From Vulcanococcus sp. Clear-D1 (GTDB taxonomy: Bacteria; Cyanobacteriota; Cyanobacteriia; PCC-6307; Cyanobiaceae), in contig NZ_JACVZV010000024.1 in the NCBI RefSeq assembly GCF_014654725.1, positions 1-64,000 on the forward strand: a stretch of 64,000 nt of DNA. The letters run 5' to 3'. Of this stretch, positions 53,238 to 62,087 are shown piece by piece. Each line of letters starts with the position of its first letter. Positions within the stretch are counted from its first letter, which is position 1. A program made the position numbers and the translations under genes. The notes under the pieces are model-generated. The model was not told the origin of the DNA, searched no databases, and saw only the letters and a list, made by a program, of their open reading frames with translations.

Positions 53238-54194
53238 TCAGCTGTATTTGAGGCTCAAACGGCGCACGATCCACTGCGCCAACACATTCACGATTAAAGT
53301 GAGCACCATCAGCACGAAAGCCGCGTACATCAAGGCGGACACCTGGAAACCATCGGCTTCACCGAACTGATTGGCGAGCATCGATGAAATCGTGTTACCC
53401 GGTGCCAAAAGGCTCAAACTGAAGTTGTTCGAGTTTCCGATAATCATGGTGACAGCCATGGTTTCACCCATCGCACGTCCAAGAGCGAGCATCACACCGC
53501 CGGTGATCCCGGACACGGCTGCTGGCAAAATCACCTGCAAAATGGCGCCCCAGCGCGTAGTTCCAACGCCGTAAGCAGCCTGTCGCAGCTCAGGAGGAAC
53601 CTGCTGGAGTGAGTCGCGAGCGATAGCCGTGATGATCGGAAGAACCATCACAACCAGAATCAAGATCGCCGGTGCCATGCCTGGTCCTTGCGGAACGGTG
53701 GAGAAAAAGGGCATCCACCCCAAGGTTTGATGGAGCAACTCGAGGCCTGGCCGGATGAAGGGCTCCATCACGAAGATCGCCCATAGACCCAACACCACCG
53801 AGGGAATCGCAGCCAGCAGCTCCACCATGATCCCCAGCAGCTGCCGAAGCCGTAGGGGGATCAGATTCTCAGTAATAAAGATCGCGGTGCCAACACCGAG
53901 GGGAACAGCGATAAACAGAGCCAGAATCGAAGTGACGATCGTGCCATAGATGGCTGTGAAGGCCCCGTAGGTGTCGCCAACGGGATCCCAGTCTGAAATC
54001 ACGAGAAAACCGAGGCCAAAGCGAGCCATCGCCTCTCGCGAGCCAAATAAAACGACGAGTAGGATGCCCAGAAGTACCAAGCCCACTAGTGAGGCCAACA
54101 GCACAGCAAGCTGTCGGAACCCCTGGTCCACTAGCTTTTCCTGAGGCGGGCGCCGCCTCAGAACAAAAAGATCTGTTGATTCAGAGGCTGCCAT
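53238..54194 (-). CDS. pstC: Phosphate ABC transporter permease PstC
   Basis: A 318-residue protein from ATG 54194. It has six membrane segments, the PstC-typical FLVISDWDPVGDTYGAFTAI periplasmic motif, and the EAA loop LQQVPPELRQAAYGVGTTRW. It is the first gene of pstCAB. Pho-box 8-mers lie 37-66 bp upstream, in a region shared with the divergent sphX. Confidence 0.95.
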   Translation of the reverse strand: MAASESTDLFVLRRRPPQEKLVDQGFRQLAVLLASLVGLVLLGILLVVLFGSREAMARFGLGFLVISDWDPVGDTYGAFTAIYGTIVTSILALFIAVPLGVGTAIFITENLIPLRLRQLLGIMVELLAAIPSVVLGLWAIFVMEPFIRPGLELLHQTLGWMPFFSTVPQGPGMAPAILILVVMVLPIITAIARDSLQQVPPELRQAAYGVGTTRWGAILQVILPAAVSGITGGVMLALGRAMGETMAVTMIIGNSNNFSLSLLAPGNTISSMLANQFGEADGFQVSALMYAAFVLMVLTLIVNVLAQWIVRRLSLKYS

Positions 54195-54241
54195 CGATCG
54201 GTAAACCCTTGCATCTACCGTCTCATGCAAATTCAAGAAAG

Positions 54242-54260
54242 GGCTTAAGAGCCGGTTAAG
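54242..54260 (-). promoter_or_regulatory. Pho box upstream of pstC
   Basis: On the minus strand CTTAACCG (54260-54253) and CTTAAGCC (54249-54242) are 8-mers separated by 3 bp, the arrangement of SphR/PhoB sites in cyanobacteria (PyTTAAPyPy-type). A weaker third copy follows at about 54238-54231. The site is 48 bp from the pstC ATG. Confidence 0.72.
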
Positions 54261-54293
54261 GAGCCAAGCAGAAGCGTTTATGGAGCCGCACAG

Positions 54294-54323
54294 CTCAACC
54301 AAGCGTTAACCCTGCCTTAAACG
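54294..54323 (+). promoter_or_regulatory. Pho box upstream of sphX
   Basis: Three 8-mers are spaced by 3 bp: CTCAACCA (54294-54301), GTTAACCC (54305-54312) and CTTAAACG (54316-54323). The last two fit the cyanobacterial Pho consensus well. The site ends 40 bp before the sphX start and points rightward, opposite to the pstC box 33 bp away. Confidence 0.75.
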
Positions 54324-54363
54324 GCCAGCTGCTGGCCAGGGCAAGAATGGGCTCAAATCAAGC

Positions 54364-55410
54364 GTGGTCAATGTGATCGCCCTTCGCTCCCGCTGGTTCG
54401 TTGCACTGGCCCTGGCGCCATGCCTGATCACAGTCGCAAAGCAGGCTCAGAGCGCCACACCCCCAAATAGCGCGATCCTGATCTCAGGCTCAAGCACGGT
54501 TTATCCGTTCAGCAAAGCTGCCATTGAGACCTACGCCTCTCGGCAAAACAAAGGGGTGGCCTTCAAAGCTGAAGCAGTGGGCACGAGCGCTGGGTTCCGC
54601 CAGTTCTGCAGCAAAGGCATCGTGATTGCCGCCGCTTCTAGGCCGATTAACAGCAAAGAGCTCGCTGCATGCAAAGCCAACGGGGTTCGCTTCTTGGAGC
54701 TGCCCGTTGCCTTTGATGCCATCACAGTGGTGGTAAACCCCTCCAACAGCTTCGCCAAAGAGATCAGCACTGCTCAGTTGCGCACCCTGTGGGAGCGCAA
54801 TGCCCAGGGGAAGGTGATGCGCTGGAGTCAGGTCAATCCCAGCTGGCCTAACACACCCATCCGGCTCTGCGGTCCTGGCAAAGATTCAGGCACCTACGAC
54901 ACGTTTAACAAAGCCATCAACGGTAACGAGACCAATTCTCGCCAGGACTACACCGCCAGCGAAGACGACAACGTGCTGGTGAAATGCGTAGCCCAAGATC
55001 CCAACTCCCTGGGTTATTTCGGTTTCGACTACTACCAAGCGAACCGCAGCCGCCTGAAGGCTCTGGCTGTGGATGGCCTACGGGGCAGCGTGACCCCCAG
55101 TGTTTCGGCAGTTCAGTCCTCCCGCTATCTACCACTGTCGCGCCCGCTGTTCTTCTACGTGAATGATCAGGCGCTCAAGAGCAACCCAGCACTGCGCTCT
55201 CTGATTGTGGCCACCTTGGAGCAAGGGGTGAAGGTGGCTCAGAAGGCGGGTGTGATCCCATTGCAGGATTCCACCTATCGACTCGTCACCAACAAGCTCT
55301 ACCGGAACGTGTTGGGTAGTGCCTTCGCAGGCAAACTGCCGATTGGCCTCACCGTGGGCCAAGTGCTCGAGCGCAGCTTTGATGAGCACAAGAAACCCCA
55401 GTTTCGCTGA
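54364..55410 (+). CDS. sphX: Periplasmic phosphate-binding protein, SphX/PstS-like
   Basis: A 348-residue protein (GTG start; GTG 54373 is an alternative). A signal peptide with RSRWFVALALAPCLITVAKQ is followed by the phosphate-binding motif ILISGSSTVYPFSKAAIE, then AEAVGTSAGFRQFC, SRPINSKE and CGPGKDSGTYDTFN. This is the SphX branch, distinct from PstS at 56569. It is divergent from pstC and preceded by its own Pho box. It probably provides high-affinity phosphate binding for the same permease. Confidence 0.9.
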   Translation: MVNVIALRSRWFVALALAPCLITVAKQAQSATPPNSAILISGSSTVYPFSKAAIETYASRQNKGVAFKAEAVGTSAGFRQFCSKGIVIAAASRPINSKELAACKANGVRFLELPVAFDAITVVVNPSNSFAKEISTAQLRTLWERNAQGKVMRWSQVNPSWPNTPIRLCGPGKDSGTYDTFNKAINGNETNSRQDYTASEDDNVLVKCVAQDPNSLGYFGFDYYQANRSRLKALAVDGLRGSVTPSVSAVQSSRYLPLSRPLFFYVNDQALKSNPALRSLIVATLEQGVKVAQKAGVIPLQDSTYRLVTNKLYRNVLGSAFAGKLPIGLTVGQVLERSFDEHKKPQFR

Positions 55411-55616
55411 ATCTTGGTGTCGCAGACGACACGATCAAGCCAATACGCCGCAAATGGTGCGCATCGCTACTCGCTAGCCCAAATCAAGGTTTATGGTGGC
55501 GTGATTGCGAAAGATGATCATGTTAGTCACCACAGGCCGGGGCAGCATCAGCTTTGTGGCGGGTTGCTGCTGGGTGAATTCTGTGATCAAGCCTCCTCCC
55601 CTGCGAACCGAAACCC

Positions 55617-55790
55617 ATGAGCAGAACCAGCAATCGCGATCCAGCGACGGACCACGAGCCGGACGTCTCCAAAACAGTTGAGAACAACCCTTGCGATGAA
55701 GCGCTGATTTCCCGGCAGCGCCAGCGCTATCTCGCCTCCCTGCCTAGCGAGGGGGAGGCGCAAATCGATAACCAATACCGCGAACAGTAA
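55617..55790 (+). CDS. Small hypothetical protein (57 residues)
   Basis: ATG 55617 to TAA 55788-55790. It is polar and acidic (DHEPDVSKTVENNPCDEALI), ending RYLASLPSEGEAQIDNQYRE. It overlaps the convergent response-regulator gene by 47 bp. Support is composition only. Confidence 0.35.
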   Translation: MSRTSNRDPATDHEPDVSKTVENNPCDEALISRQRQRYLASLPSEGEAQIDNQYREQ

Positions 55791-56487
55791 CGAACAACGA
55801 CGGCTGACCGGGCTGATCGAGTTTCCGCCGCAACCAGAGCACGTGCACATCCACGCTCTTGTTGTTGCCGCAATAATCCGGCCCCCACACCTGCTCGATC
55901 AACTGATCGCGGCTCAGGGCACGGCCTGGCTGCAGCATGAAACACTCCAGCAAGCGAAATTCCCGCGGCGTGAGCGCCACCTCCCGCCCGTTCACACACA
56001 CGCGGCACTGCTCACGAAACAGCTGCAGTGCACCCGCTTCCAACACGGTGCCCGCCTGAGCGGAACGGGCGCTTTGCTCCATCCGGCGCACCCGGCGCAA
56101 CATCGCCCTGCAACGGGCCACAAACTCCCGCAGGCCGATCGGGCGAACGAGCACATCATCGGCGCCGGTTTCCAGCAGCTCGGCCCGCTCCGCTTCATTC
56201 GCCGCATCGGCCAGCAACAACAGGGGCGTGAGCAGATCGCGGCGGCGCCAGCGCTGCAGCAGCGCCAGGGTGGCCACGAGATCGTGCCGTTCACTGGGCA
56301 GATTCACCACCCAGAGCGCAGGCCGCTCGGTTGCGGGGGTCGTTGTGAGCAGGTCTTTCAGCTGCTGAGGAGCGGGTTGCTGCTCAACCCGAAAGCCCTC
56401 CTGCACCAGGGCGAGATGACACTGCTCCCTCCAGATCGGATCATCAGCCACGAGCCGGATCAAAGCCGGCTGAGGGGTGGCAGCCAT
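55744..56487 (-). CDS. OmpR/PhoB-like regulator with degenerate receiver
   Basis: A 247-residue protein. The C-terminal winged helix (LTPREFRLLECFMLQPGRAL, WGPDYCGNNKSVDVHVLWLR, VRGIGYRF) is close to that of PhoB at 27609. In the receiver, the acidic pair is Asp15-16, but the phosphoacceptor position is Asn62 (WVVNLPSE), and the invariant Lys is Arg115 (VLVRPIG). It probably cannot be phosphorylated at the usual site. It lies after pstS, beyond a terminator, and converges on the sphX side. It may be a phosphate-regulon modulator. Confidence 0.85.
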   Translation of the reverse strand: MAATPQPALIRLVADDPIWREQCHLALVQEGFRVEQQPAPQQLKDLLTTTPATERPALWVVNLPSERHDLVATLALLQRWRRRDLLTPLLLLADAANEAERAELLETGADDVLVRPIGLREFVARCRAMLRRVRRMEQSARSAQAGTVLEAGALQLFREQCRVCVNGREVALTPREFRLLECFMLQPGRALSRDQLIEQVWGPDYCGNNKSVDVHVLWLRRKLDQPGQPSLFVTVRGIGYRFAPPPR

Positions 56488-56510
56488 CGAATCAGCGTGG
56501 ATGAAAAGGT

Positions 56511-56567
56511 CTGAGGCAAAAAAAGGGGGGCCATCGCAGCCCCCCTTGTGGTCCAGGTTTGCCTCAG
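56511..56567 (-). terminator. Strong terminator after pstS
   Basis: On the minus strand GGGGGG (56545-56540) pairs with CCCCCC (56530-56525) across a short loop, followed by seven T (56524-56518). An outer arm CTGAGGCAAA (56511-56520) also pairs with TTTGCCTCAG (56558-56567). It starts 2 bp after the pstS stop codon. This nested structure is a typical intrinsic terminator. Confidence 0.85.
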
Positions 56568-56568
56568 A

Positions 56569-57546
56569 TCAGGCGCCGATCTTGGCCACAGCGGCCTTGG
56601 CCTTGTTCAGGATGTCGCCCTTGAGGGGCACATAACCCAGCTCATCAGCCTGGTTCTGGGCGGGGCCCAGCAGGTAGAGCATCGCTTCACGGATCTTGCC
56701 GGCTTTGGCGCCGTTGCCCTTTTGATAGGCCAGGATCCAGGTGAGGGTGGAGATGGGGTAGCTGCTGGCGCCGGCGGGATTGGGATCCTCACCAGCCAGA
56801 TTGCCGTCGAGCTTGATGTTGTTCAGAGCAGCGGCACCACCAGCCAGGGTGGGCATTACATACTTACCAGCCTTGTTCTGGAGGGCGGCAGCCGTGATCT
56901 TGCCCTTCACGTAGCTCTGGTTCACATAACCGATGGCGCCAGGGGTGTTGTTGATCACACCGGCCACGCCTTCATTGCCTTTACCACCCACGCCCACGGG
57001 CCACTTCACGCTCTTGCCCTCGCCCACCTTGCTCTTCCACTCAGAGGAGAAAGCGCTCAGGGAGTTGGTGAACGCAAAGGTGGTGCCGGAGCCATCGGAG
57101 CGGTGCGCCACGGTGATCGGGCCCTTGCCGCACTTCAGCTGATCCCAGGTTTTGATGTTGCCCAGGAAGATGTCCACAGCCTGCTTCTGGCTGAGCTTCA
57201 GGCCTTTGCAGTCAGGCTTGTTGTAGGCGATGGCGATGGTGCCGCCCACAGCGGGAAACTGCACCACACCACGGCTCACCTTGGCGGCTTCAGCAGATTT
57301 GATCGGCTCGTCGGTAGCGCCGAAATCCACGGTGCCGGCCACGTATTGGCGAACACCAGCGCCGGAACCCACCGACTGATAGTTCACTTTGATGCCTTTG
57401 GAGGCGGCACCAGCGAAAGCGCGCTGGTAGAAGGGGGCCGGGAAGGTAGCGCCGGCGCCATTGAGCACGCTTTGGGCGGAGGCTGCTGCAGCGATGCCGA
57501 AGCTGGAGAGAACGCCGAAGCAGAGAGCCTTCTTCGCGAAGGACAT
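56569..57546 (-). CDS. pstS: Periplasmic phosphate-binding protein PstS
   Basis: A 325-residue protein from ATG 57546. It has a signal peptide (SFAKKALCFGVLSSFGIAAA, cleavage before QSVLNG). PstS motifs are LNGAGATFPAPFYQRAFA, VGSGAGVRQYVAGTVDFGAT (the phosphate-binding SGAGVR), HRSDGSGTTFAFTN and GAIGYVNQSY. Two Pho-box 8-mers lie about 53 bp upstream. It captures phosphate for PstCAB and differs from SphX at 54364. Confidence 0.96.
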   Translation of the reverse strand: MSFAKKALCFGVLSSFGIAAAASAQSVLNGAGATFPAPFYQRAFAGAASKGIKVNYQSVGSGAGVRQYVAGTVDFGATDEPIKSAEAAKVSRGVVQFPAVGGTIAIAYNKPDCKGLKLSQKQAVDIFLGNIKTWDQLKCGKGPITVAHRSDGSGTTFAFTNSLSAFSSEWKSKVGEGKSVKWPVGVGGKGNEGVAGVINNTPGAIGYVNQSYVKGKITAAALQNKAGKYVMPTLAGGAAALNNIKLDGNLAGEDPNPAGASSYPISTLTWILAYQKGNGAKAGKIREAMLYLLGPAQNQADELGYVPLKGDILNKAKAAVAKIGA

Positions 57547-57598
57547 GGAAAGCAACCGTTCAGGAGCTCCCAACGTCTAAGCAACCGCACAGAGCGGA

Positions 57599-57617
57599 AG
57601 GTTAGCGATTGGTTAAG
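57599..57617 (-). promoter_or_regulatory. Pho box upstream of pstS
   Basis: On the minus strand CTTAACCA (57617-57610) and GCTAACCT (57606-57599) are 8-mers spaced by 3 bp, 53 bp before the pstS ATG. They match the cyanobacterial Pho-box pattern and the sites before pstC and sphX. Confidence 0.72.
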
Positions 57618-57762
57618 AACGCGTGAATGTTTGGTTGTGAACCACAACTCGTCGTATGGGCGAACACCAGGATCAGCTTATTTTTAATTTCTAAAGACAA
57701 ATCCTCCATGTGATTTTGCCGCATCCAAAGGGTCTAGGTTGAATACGGTTCACACCGTCTTG

Positions 57763-58206
57763 ATGAACAATTCCCTCACGAGCCTCCATCCCAATCCTGG
57801 ATGGGCCAGCACCAGCTCCGCTCAGCCTGTTGGCAAGCACTGCATCCTTGAGCTCTACAACTGCGATCCAGGCAAGCTCAACGACGAAGCCTTCATCCGA
57901 ACCACCATCGCCACCGCCGCTCGAGACGCCGGTGCCACGGTGCTGCATCTGATCAGTCATCACTTCCAGCCCCAGGGCGTAACGGGGCTCGTGCTCCTGG
58001 CTGAATCACACCTTTCGATCCATACCTGGCCGGAATCGGGCTATGCGGCGGTGGATGTGTTCACCTGCGGGGATCACACCATGCCGGAGCGGGCCTGCCA
58101 CGCGCTGATTCAAACGTTGGAAGCCGAGCACCACAGCCTTCACAGCTTTCTCCGAGAAACGCCACCAAACCTGAGCGAACAGGCGCGAGACCCGCTCGCC
58201 ACCTGA
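57763..58206 (+). CDS. speD: S-adenosylmethionine decarboxylase proenzyme
   Basis: A 147-residue protein from ATG 57763. The self-cleavage site Glu-Ser is in [20 protein letters not shown], where the Ser becomes the pyruvoyl group; [16 protein letters not shown] follows with the catalytic Cys and His. This is the small bacterial/archaeal SpeD class. It makes decarboxylated SAM for spermidine synthesis. The frame is open 24 bp upstream to a TTG. Confidence 0.94.
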   Translation: MNNSLTSLHPNPGWASTSSAQPVGKHCILELYNCDPGKLNDEAFIRTTIATAARDAGATVLHLISHHFQPQGVTGLVLLAESHLSIHTWPESGYAAVDVFTCGDHTMPERACHALIQTLEAEHHSLHSFLRETPPNLSEQARDPLAT

Positions 58207-58299
58207 GTGCATTGAGGCACGGTTACCCGCGGGTGTGCCGGCCATCACTGTGAGAGCGCCAACGCCTCATTAGCAAGGAATCAGCGCTCTCCCTCGGCC

Positions 58300-59646
58300 A
58301 TGCACGTGCTGATCATCGGTGGCAGTGATGCCGGGATCAGCGCAGCACTGCGCATACGCGAGCTCGATGCGGCAGCTGAAGTGTCTGTGCTGCTGAAGGA
58401 TCACTATCCCTACTACAGCATTTGCGGCCTGCCCTTTTGGATCAGTGGAGAAACAGCCAACCTCCACCACCTGGCCCATCGCAGCCTTGCTGAGCTGGAA
58501 GGCGCTGGCCTCAACATCCAAGCCAACACCACCGCCGAAACGGTCGATGCCCGCAACAAAACCGTTGCCATTCAGAATGGAACACAGATCGCCTACGACC
58601 GACTGATCTTGGCCACGGGAGCCCGGGCGCGACGCCCGAGGCTTGCTGGAATCGATCAACCCGGCGTGTTCACCCTCCGCTGGATGGGCGATGGGCTGCA
58701 ACTCCAGCACTACCTGAACGTGCGTCAACCGCGCCATGCGGTGATTGTGGGCGGTGGCTACATCGGCATCGAGATGGCTGATGCGCTGCACCGCCGCGGC
58801 TTGGAGCTGGCCTTGGTTGAGCACAGAGATTCGCTGCTCCACACCATCCACCCCAGCCTTACAGCGCGCCTTCAAGAGGCACTACAGCAACAAGGCCACC
58901 GCCTGCACTTCCAAAAACGCTTGGTGGAAATCCACGGCGAAGGCACCGCTCTGGCCGTGGAGCTCAGTGATGGAACCTTGATTCACACCGAAATGGTGTT
59001 ACTCGCCGTTGGCGCCGTGCCATCCACAGAGCTGGCGGGGAGTGCAGGAATCTCGGTCGGTGTTGGGGGCGCGATGGTGGTGGATCGGCAACTGCGCACA
59101 GGGATTGATCGGATCTGGGCTGCAGGCGATGGAGTGGAGACTTACCACAGGCTGTTGCAGCGGAACACATATCAACCTCTCGGCACCAATGCCCATAAGC
59201 AGGGGCGCATCGCCGGCGAGAACGCCCTTGGGGGATCGCGTCAGTACGCCGGAACCCTGGGTAGCCAGGTGGTGAAGGTGTTCGATCAGGTGGCGGCCCG
59301 AACAGGTCTACGCAGTCAGGAAGCCGTGGATGAAGGATGGGAGCCCATGAGTGAGGGTTTCTGCTGCCAAAGCCATAAGTCCTATGTTCCCGGCGCAGAA
59401 ACGTTGCAATTCAGGGTGACTGGAGACCGGCGCAGCGGACGGCTGCTTGGCGCTCAAATCACAGGACCAGCTGGGGCCGAGGTAGCCAAACGGCTCGACA
59501 CCTTTGCCAATGCCCTCTACCACCAACAAACCGTAGAAGACATCAACGATCTTGATCTTTGCTACACACCGCCGATTTCAAGCCCCTGGGATCCCGTGCA
59601 AATGGCAGCGCAGCACTGGTGTCGTCAGCGCGATGGAGCCAGCTGA
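58300..59646 (+). CDS. FAD-dependent CoA-disulfide-reductase/NADH-oxidase-like protein
   Basis: A 448-residue flavoprotein. The FAD site is [20 protein letters not shown]. Active-site Cys42 is in [12 protein letters not shown], the place of the single redox cysteine of CoA-disulfide reductases and Nox. The NADH site is [21 protein letters not shown]-terminal dimerisation carries [20 protein letters not shown]. Its 3' end overlaps the convergent acr3 by 22 bp. Genes of this type recur beside arsenic loci, so it may help thiol or arsenic redox chemistry; the substrate is not known. Confidence 0.85.
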   Translation: MHVLIIGGSDAGISAALRIRELDAAAEVSVLLKDHYPYYSICGLPFWISGETANLHHLAHRSLAELEGAGLNIQANTTAETVDARNKTVAIQNGTQIAYDRLILATGARARRPRLAGIDQPGVFTLRWMGDGLQLQHYLNVRQPRHAVIVGGGYIGIEMADALHRRGLELALVEHRDSLLHTIHPSLTARLQEALQQQGHRLHFQKRLVEIHGEGTALAVELSDGTLIHTEMVLLAVGAVPSTELAGSAGISVGVGGAMVVDRQLRTGIDRIWAAGDGVETYHRLLQRNTYQPLGTNAHKQGRIAGENALGGSRQYAGTLGSQVVKVFDQVAARTGLRSQEAVDEGWEPMSEGFCCQSHKSYVPGAETLQFRVTGDRRSGRLLGAQITGPAGAEVAKRLDTFANALYHQQTVEDINDLDLCYTPPISSPWDPVQMAAQHWCRQRDGAS

Positions 59647-60689
59647 TCGGGGAACAAGCGCTGGTCGCGGTTCGCGACAGCCACCAAAGACAGCATCACC
59701 GGTACTTCCACAAGCACTCCCACGACGGTGGCCAGCGCAGCGCCAGAGTTCAGCCCAAAGAGGCTGATCGCAACAGCCACGGCAAGCTCAAAGAAATTAG
59801 AGGCACCGATTATGGCGCCGGGAGCAGCGATCGCTCGCGGTTGCCCCCAATGCCGCATCCACTGGGCGGTGATCCAGAAGATTAGGTAGGTCTGGAGAAT
59901 CAAAGGGATTGCGATGAGGGCAATCGCCAACGGATTGGCAAGAATCGCCTGAGCTTGGACCATGAACAGCACCAGCACAGTGACGATCAGACTGACGATG
60001 GCAAGGGGTTTAAGCCTCGCTTCGATCCGCGCGATCCGTACCGGTGATCGCAGGAGAACCCGGGTAAGCCACCCAGCCACGAGGGGGACCACCACAAACA
60101 GACCCACCGCCGTGAGCAGCGTGTCCCAAGGAACGAGCACCTGACTCACACCCAAGAGAATCGCGGCAATCGGGGCAAAGGCAATCACCATGATCAGATC
60201 GTTGATGGCCACCTGCACCAACGTGTAGTTGGCGTCACCGGAACAAAGCCGGCTCCAGACAAACACCATCGCGGTGCAAGGGGCCACGCCGAGCAAAATC
60301 ATGCCGGCGATGTACTGATCGGCCATCGCCACTGGAATCCAGGCGGAAAAGAGACCGCGGATAAACAGCCAAGCGATGGCCGTCATCGTGAGCGGCTTGA
60401 TCAACCAGTTCACCACCACGGTGACCACCAACCCTTTGGGCTGATGCCGCAGGGCTCCGATGGAGCTGAAATCCACCGCCAACATCATGGGGTAGATCAT
60501 CCCCCAGATCAGCAGGGCGATTGGCAGGTTGATCCGTGCCAGTTCCAGAGAGGCCACGGCCTCAGCGGCCTGGGGAAACAGCGCCCCCAAGGTCACACCT
60601 GCTGCAATGGCCAGGGCCACCCACAGGCTGAGAAAACGCTCAAAGATACCCACGATGGTCAGCAGCAGGGAGAAGCTGGAACGGTGCAA
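59625..60689 (-). CDS. acr3: Arsenite efflux permease Acr3
   Basis: A 354-residue protein with 10 hydrophobic segments. Acr3 motifs include [20 protein letters not shown] and the essential cysteine in [15 protein letters not shown] (Cys138); the late [20 protein letters not shown] also fits. It exports arsenite (or As-thiol species) from the cell. The chosen start overlaps the arsR end by 31 bp and implies coupling; a later start near residue 15 is possible. It shares the arsR operator. Confidence 0.93.
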   Translation of the reverse strand: MHRSSFSLLLTIVGIFERFLSLWVALAIAAGVTLGALFPQAAEAVASLELARINLPIALLIWGMIYPMMLAVDFSSIGALRHQPKGLVVTVVVNWLIKPLTMTAIAWLFIRGLFSAWIPVAMADQYIAGMILLGVAPCTAMVFVWSRLCSGDANYTLVQVAINDLIMVIAFAPIAAILLGVSQVLVPWDTLLTAVGLFVVVPLVAGWLTRVLLRSPVRIARIEARLKPLAIVSLIVTVLVLFMVQAQAILANPLAIALIAIPLILQTYLIFWITAQWMRHWGQPRAIAAPGAIIGASNFFELAVAVAISLFGLNSGAALATVVGVLVEVPVMLSLVAVANRDQRLFPDQLAPSR

Positions 60690-60979
60690 CGGCTGGCCAA
60701 ATCGCCCAGCCAGGTGCGCAACTCCTGGAGGGCCTCCGGCTTCAGGCTGTAGTAGACCCAGCGCCCTTCTTCGCGGGCGTTGAGCAGACCGGCCTCCTTA
60801 AGCACCCTGAGATGAAACGACAGCTTTGATTGGGCCATCCCTAGCTCGGAGGTGAGCTCACACACGCAGCGCTCCCCATTGCCAAGCACCTCAATCAATT
60901 GAAGGCGGATGGGCTCGGCAAGAGCTTTGAGCATCAGGCGCGCGCGCTCTGCGCTGAGTGGCGCTGGGGCTGTGAGCAC
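60659..60979 (-). CDS. arsR: ArsR-family arsenic-responsive repressor
   Basis: A 106-residue protein from the GTG at 60979, the first good start inside the operator. The winged helix has [20 protein letters not shown], then [17 protein letters not shown] and VYYSL. Candidate As(III) ligands are Cys38 and Cys40 in CVC and Cys98, 105 and 106 at the C-terminus. It should repress acr3 (downstream) and the divergent GAPDH-arsJ pair until arsenite binds. Confidence 0.9.
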   Translation of the reverse strand: MLTAPAPLSAERARLMLKALAEPIRLQLIEVLGNGERCVCELTSELGMAQSKLSFHLRVLKEAGLLNAREEGRWVYYSLKPEALQELRTWLGDLASRCTVPASPCC

Positions 60980-61000
60980 GTGACGGAGAACACAGGTTTC

Positions 61001-61016
61001 ATCAACTCTAGTTGAT
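61001..61016. promoter_or_regulatory. ArsR operator between arsR and GAPDH
   Basis: ATCAACT-CT-AGTTGAT is a perfect 7+7 inverted repeat, containing ATCAA-N6-TTGAT, the type reported for a cyanobacterial ArsR. TATGCT at 61018-61023 could be the -10 for GAPDH-arsJ. It lies 22 bp before the arsR GTG on the other strand, so one site can control both directions. Confidence 0.78.
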
Positions 61017-61061
61017 TTATGCTCTGCTGACCCTTTCCCCCGGCTCCAGGCTGCAGCAGCG

Positions 61062-62087
61062 ATGAAGATCGGCATCAACGGCTTCGGCCGCATCGGCCGC
61101 CTGGTGTTTCGTGCCCTCTGGGGCCGGCCCGGCATCGAGCTGGTGCACGTGAACGACAGCGCTGGTGATGCCACCACCGCCGCCCACCTACTGGCCTTCG
61201 ATTCCGTGCATGGCCGCTGGAATCAAAACGTGCAGGCCAAGGCCAGCGGCTTTGAGGTAGACGGCCAAGTCGTGAGCTACAGCCAGACATCCGATCCCAC
61301 GGCCGTGCCCTGGAAACAGGCAGGCGTGGAGCTCGTGCTCGAGTGCAGCGGCAAATTCAAAAGCCCCGAAACCCTGCAGCCCTATTTCGATGTGGTGGGC
61401 ATGAATCGGGTGCTGGTGGCCTGCCCGGTGAAGGGCACGATCGCCGGAGCCGAAGCGCTCAACATCGTTTACGGCATCAACCATCAGCTCTACGACCCCA
61501 ATCAGCACCGCCTGATCACCGCGGCCTCATGCACCACCAACTGCCTCGCGCCGGTGGTGAAGGTGGTGCACGAAACCTTTGGCATCAAGCACGGCTCGAT
61601 CACCACCCTCCACGATGTCACCAACACCCAAGTGGTGGTGGATGCGTTCAAGAGCGACCTGCGACGGGCCCGCTCCTGCCAGCAGAGCCTGATCCCAACC
61701 ACCACCGGATCAGCCAAGGCGATCGGCATGATCTTTCCGGAGCTGCAGGGCAAGCTGAACGGCCATGCGGTGCGGGTGCCGCTGCTCAACGCCTCCCTCA
61801 CCGATGCGGTGTTTGAACTGGAGCGGGCGGTGAGCGTGGAGGAGGTGAATCGCGCCTTTGAAGCGGCTGCCAATGGAGCCTTGCAGGGCATCCTCGGCTA
61901 CGAAACCCGACCGCTGGTCTCGATCGATTATGTCAACGACAACCGCAGCACCGTTGTGGATGCCCTCTCCACGATGGTGGTGAATGGCACGCAGCTGAAG
62001 GTCTACGCCTGGTACGACAACGAGTGGGGCTATAGCTCCCGCATGGCGGATCTGGCCTGCCACATCGCCCAGCTCGACGCACGCTGA
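61062..62087 (+). CDS. Glyceraldehyde-3-phosphate dehydrogenase of the arsenic locus
   Basis: A 341-residue protein with the GAPDH NAD site [20 protein letters not shown] and catalytic Cys157 in [20 protein letters not shown]. In ars operons this enzyme turns arsenate plus glyceraldehyde-3-phosphate into 1-arseno-3-phosphoglycerate, which ArsJ exports. It is coupled to arsJ by a TGATG overlap. A second, metabolic GAPDH gene is expected elsewhere. Confidence 0.93.
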   Translation: MKIGINGFGRIGRLVFRALWGRPGIELVHVNDSAGDATTAAHLLAFDSVHGRWNQNVQAKASGFEVDGQVVSYSQTSDPTAVPWKQAGVELVLECSGKFKSPETLQPYFDVVGMNRVLVACPVKGTIAGAEALNIVYGINHQLYDPNQHRLITAASCTTNCLAPVVKVVHETFGIKHGSITTLHDVTNTQVVVDAFKSDLRRARSCQQSLIPTTTGSAKAIGMIFPELQGKLNGHAVRVPLLNASLTDAVFELERAVSVEEVNRAFEAAANGALQGILGYETRPLVSIDYVNDNRSTVVDALSTMVVNGTQLKVYAWYDNEWGYSSRMADLACHIAQLDAR

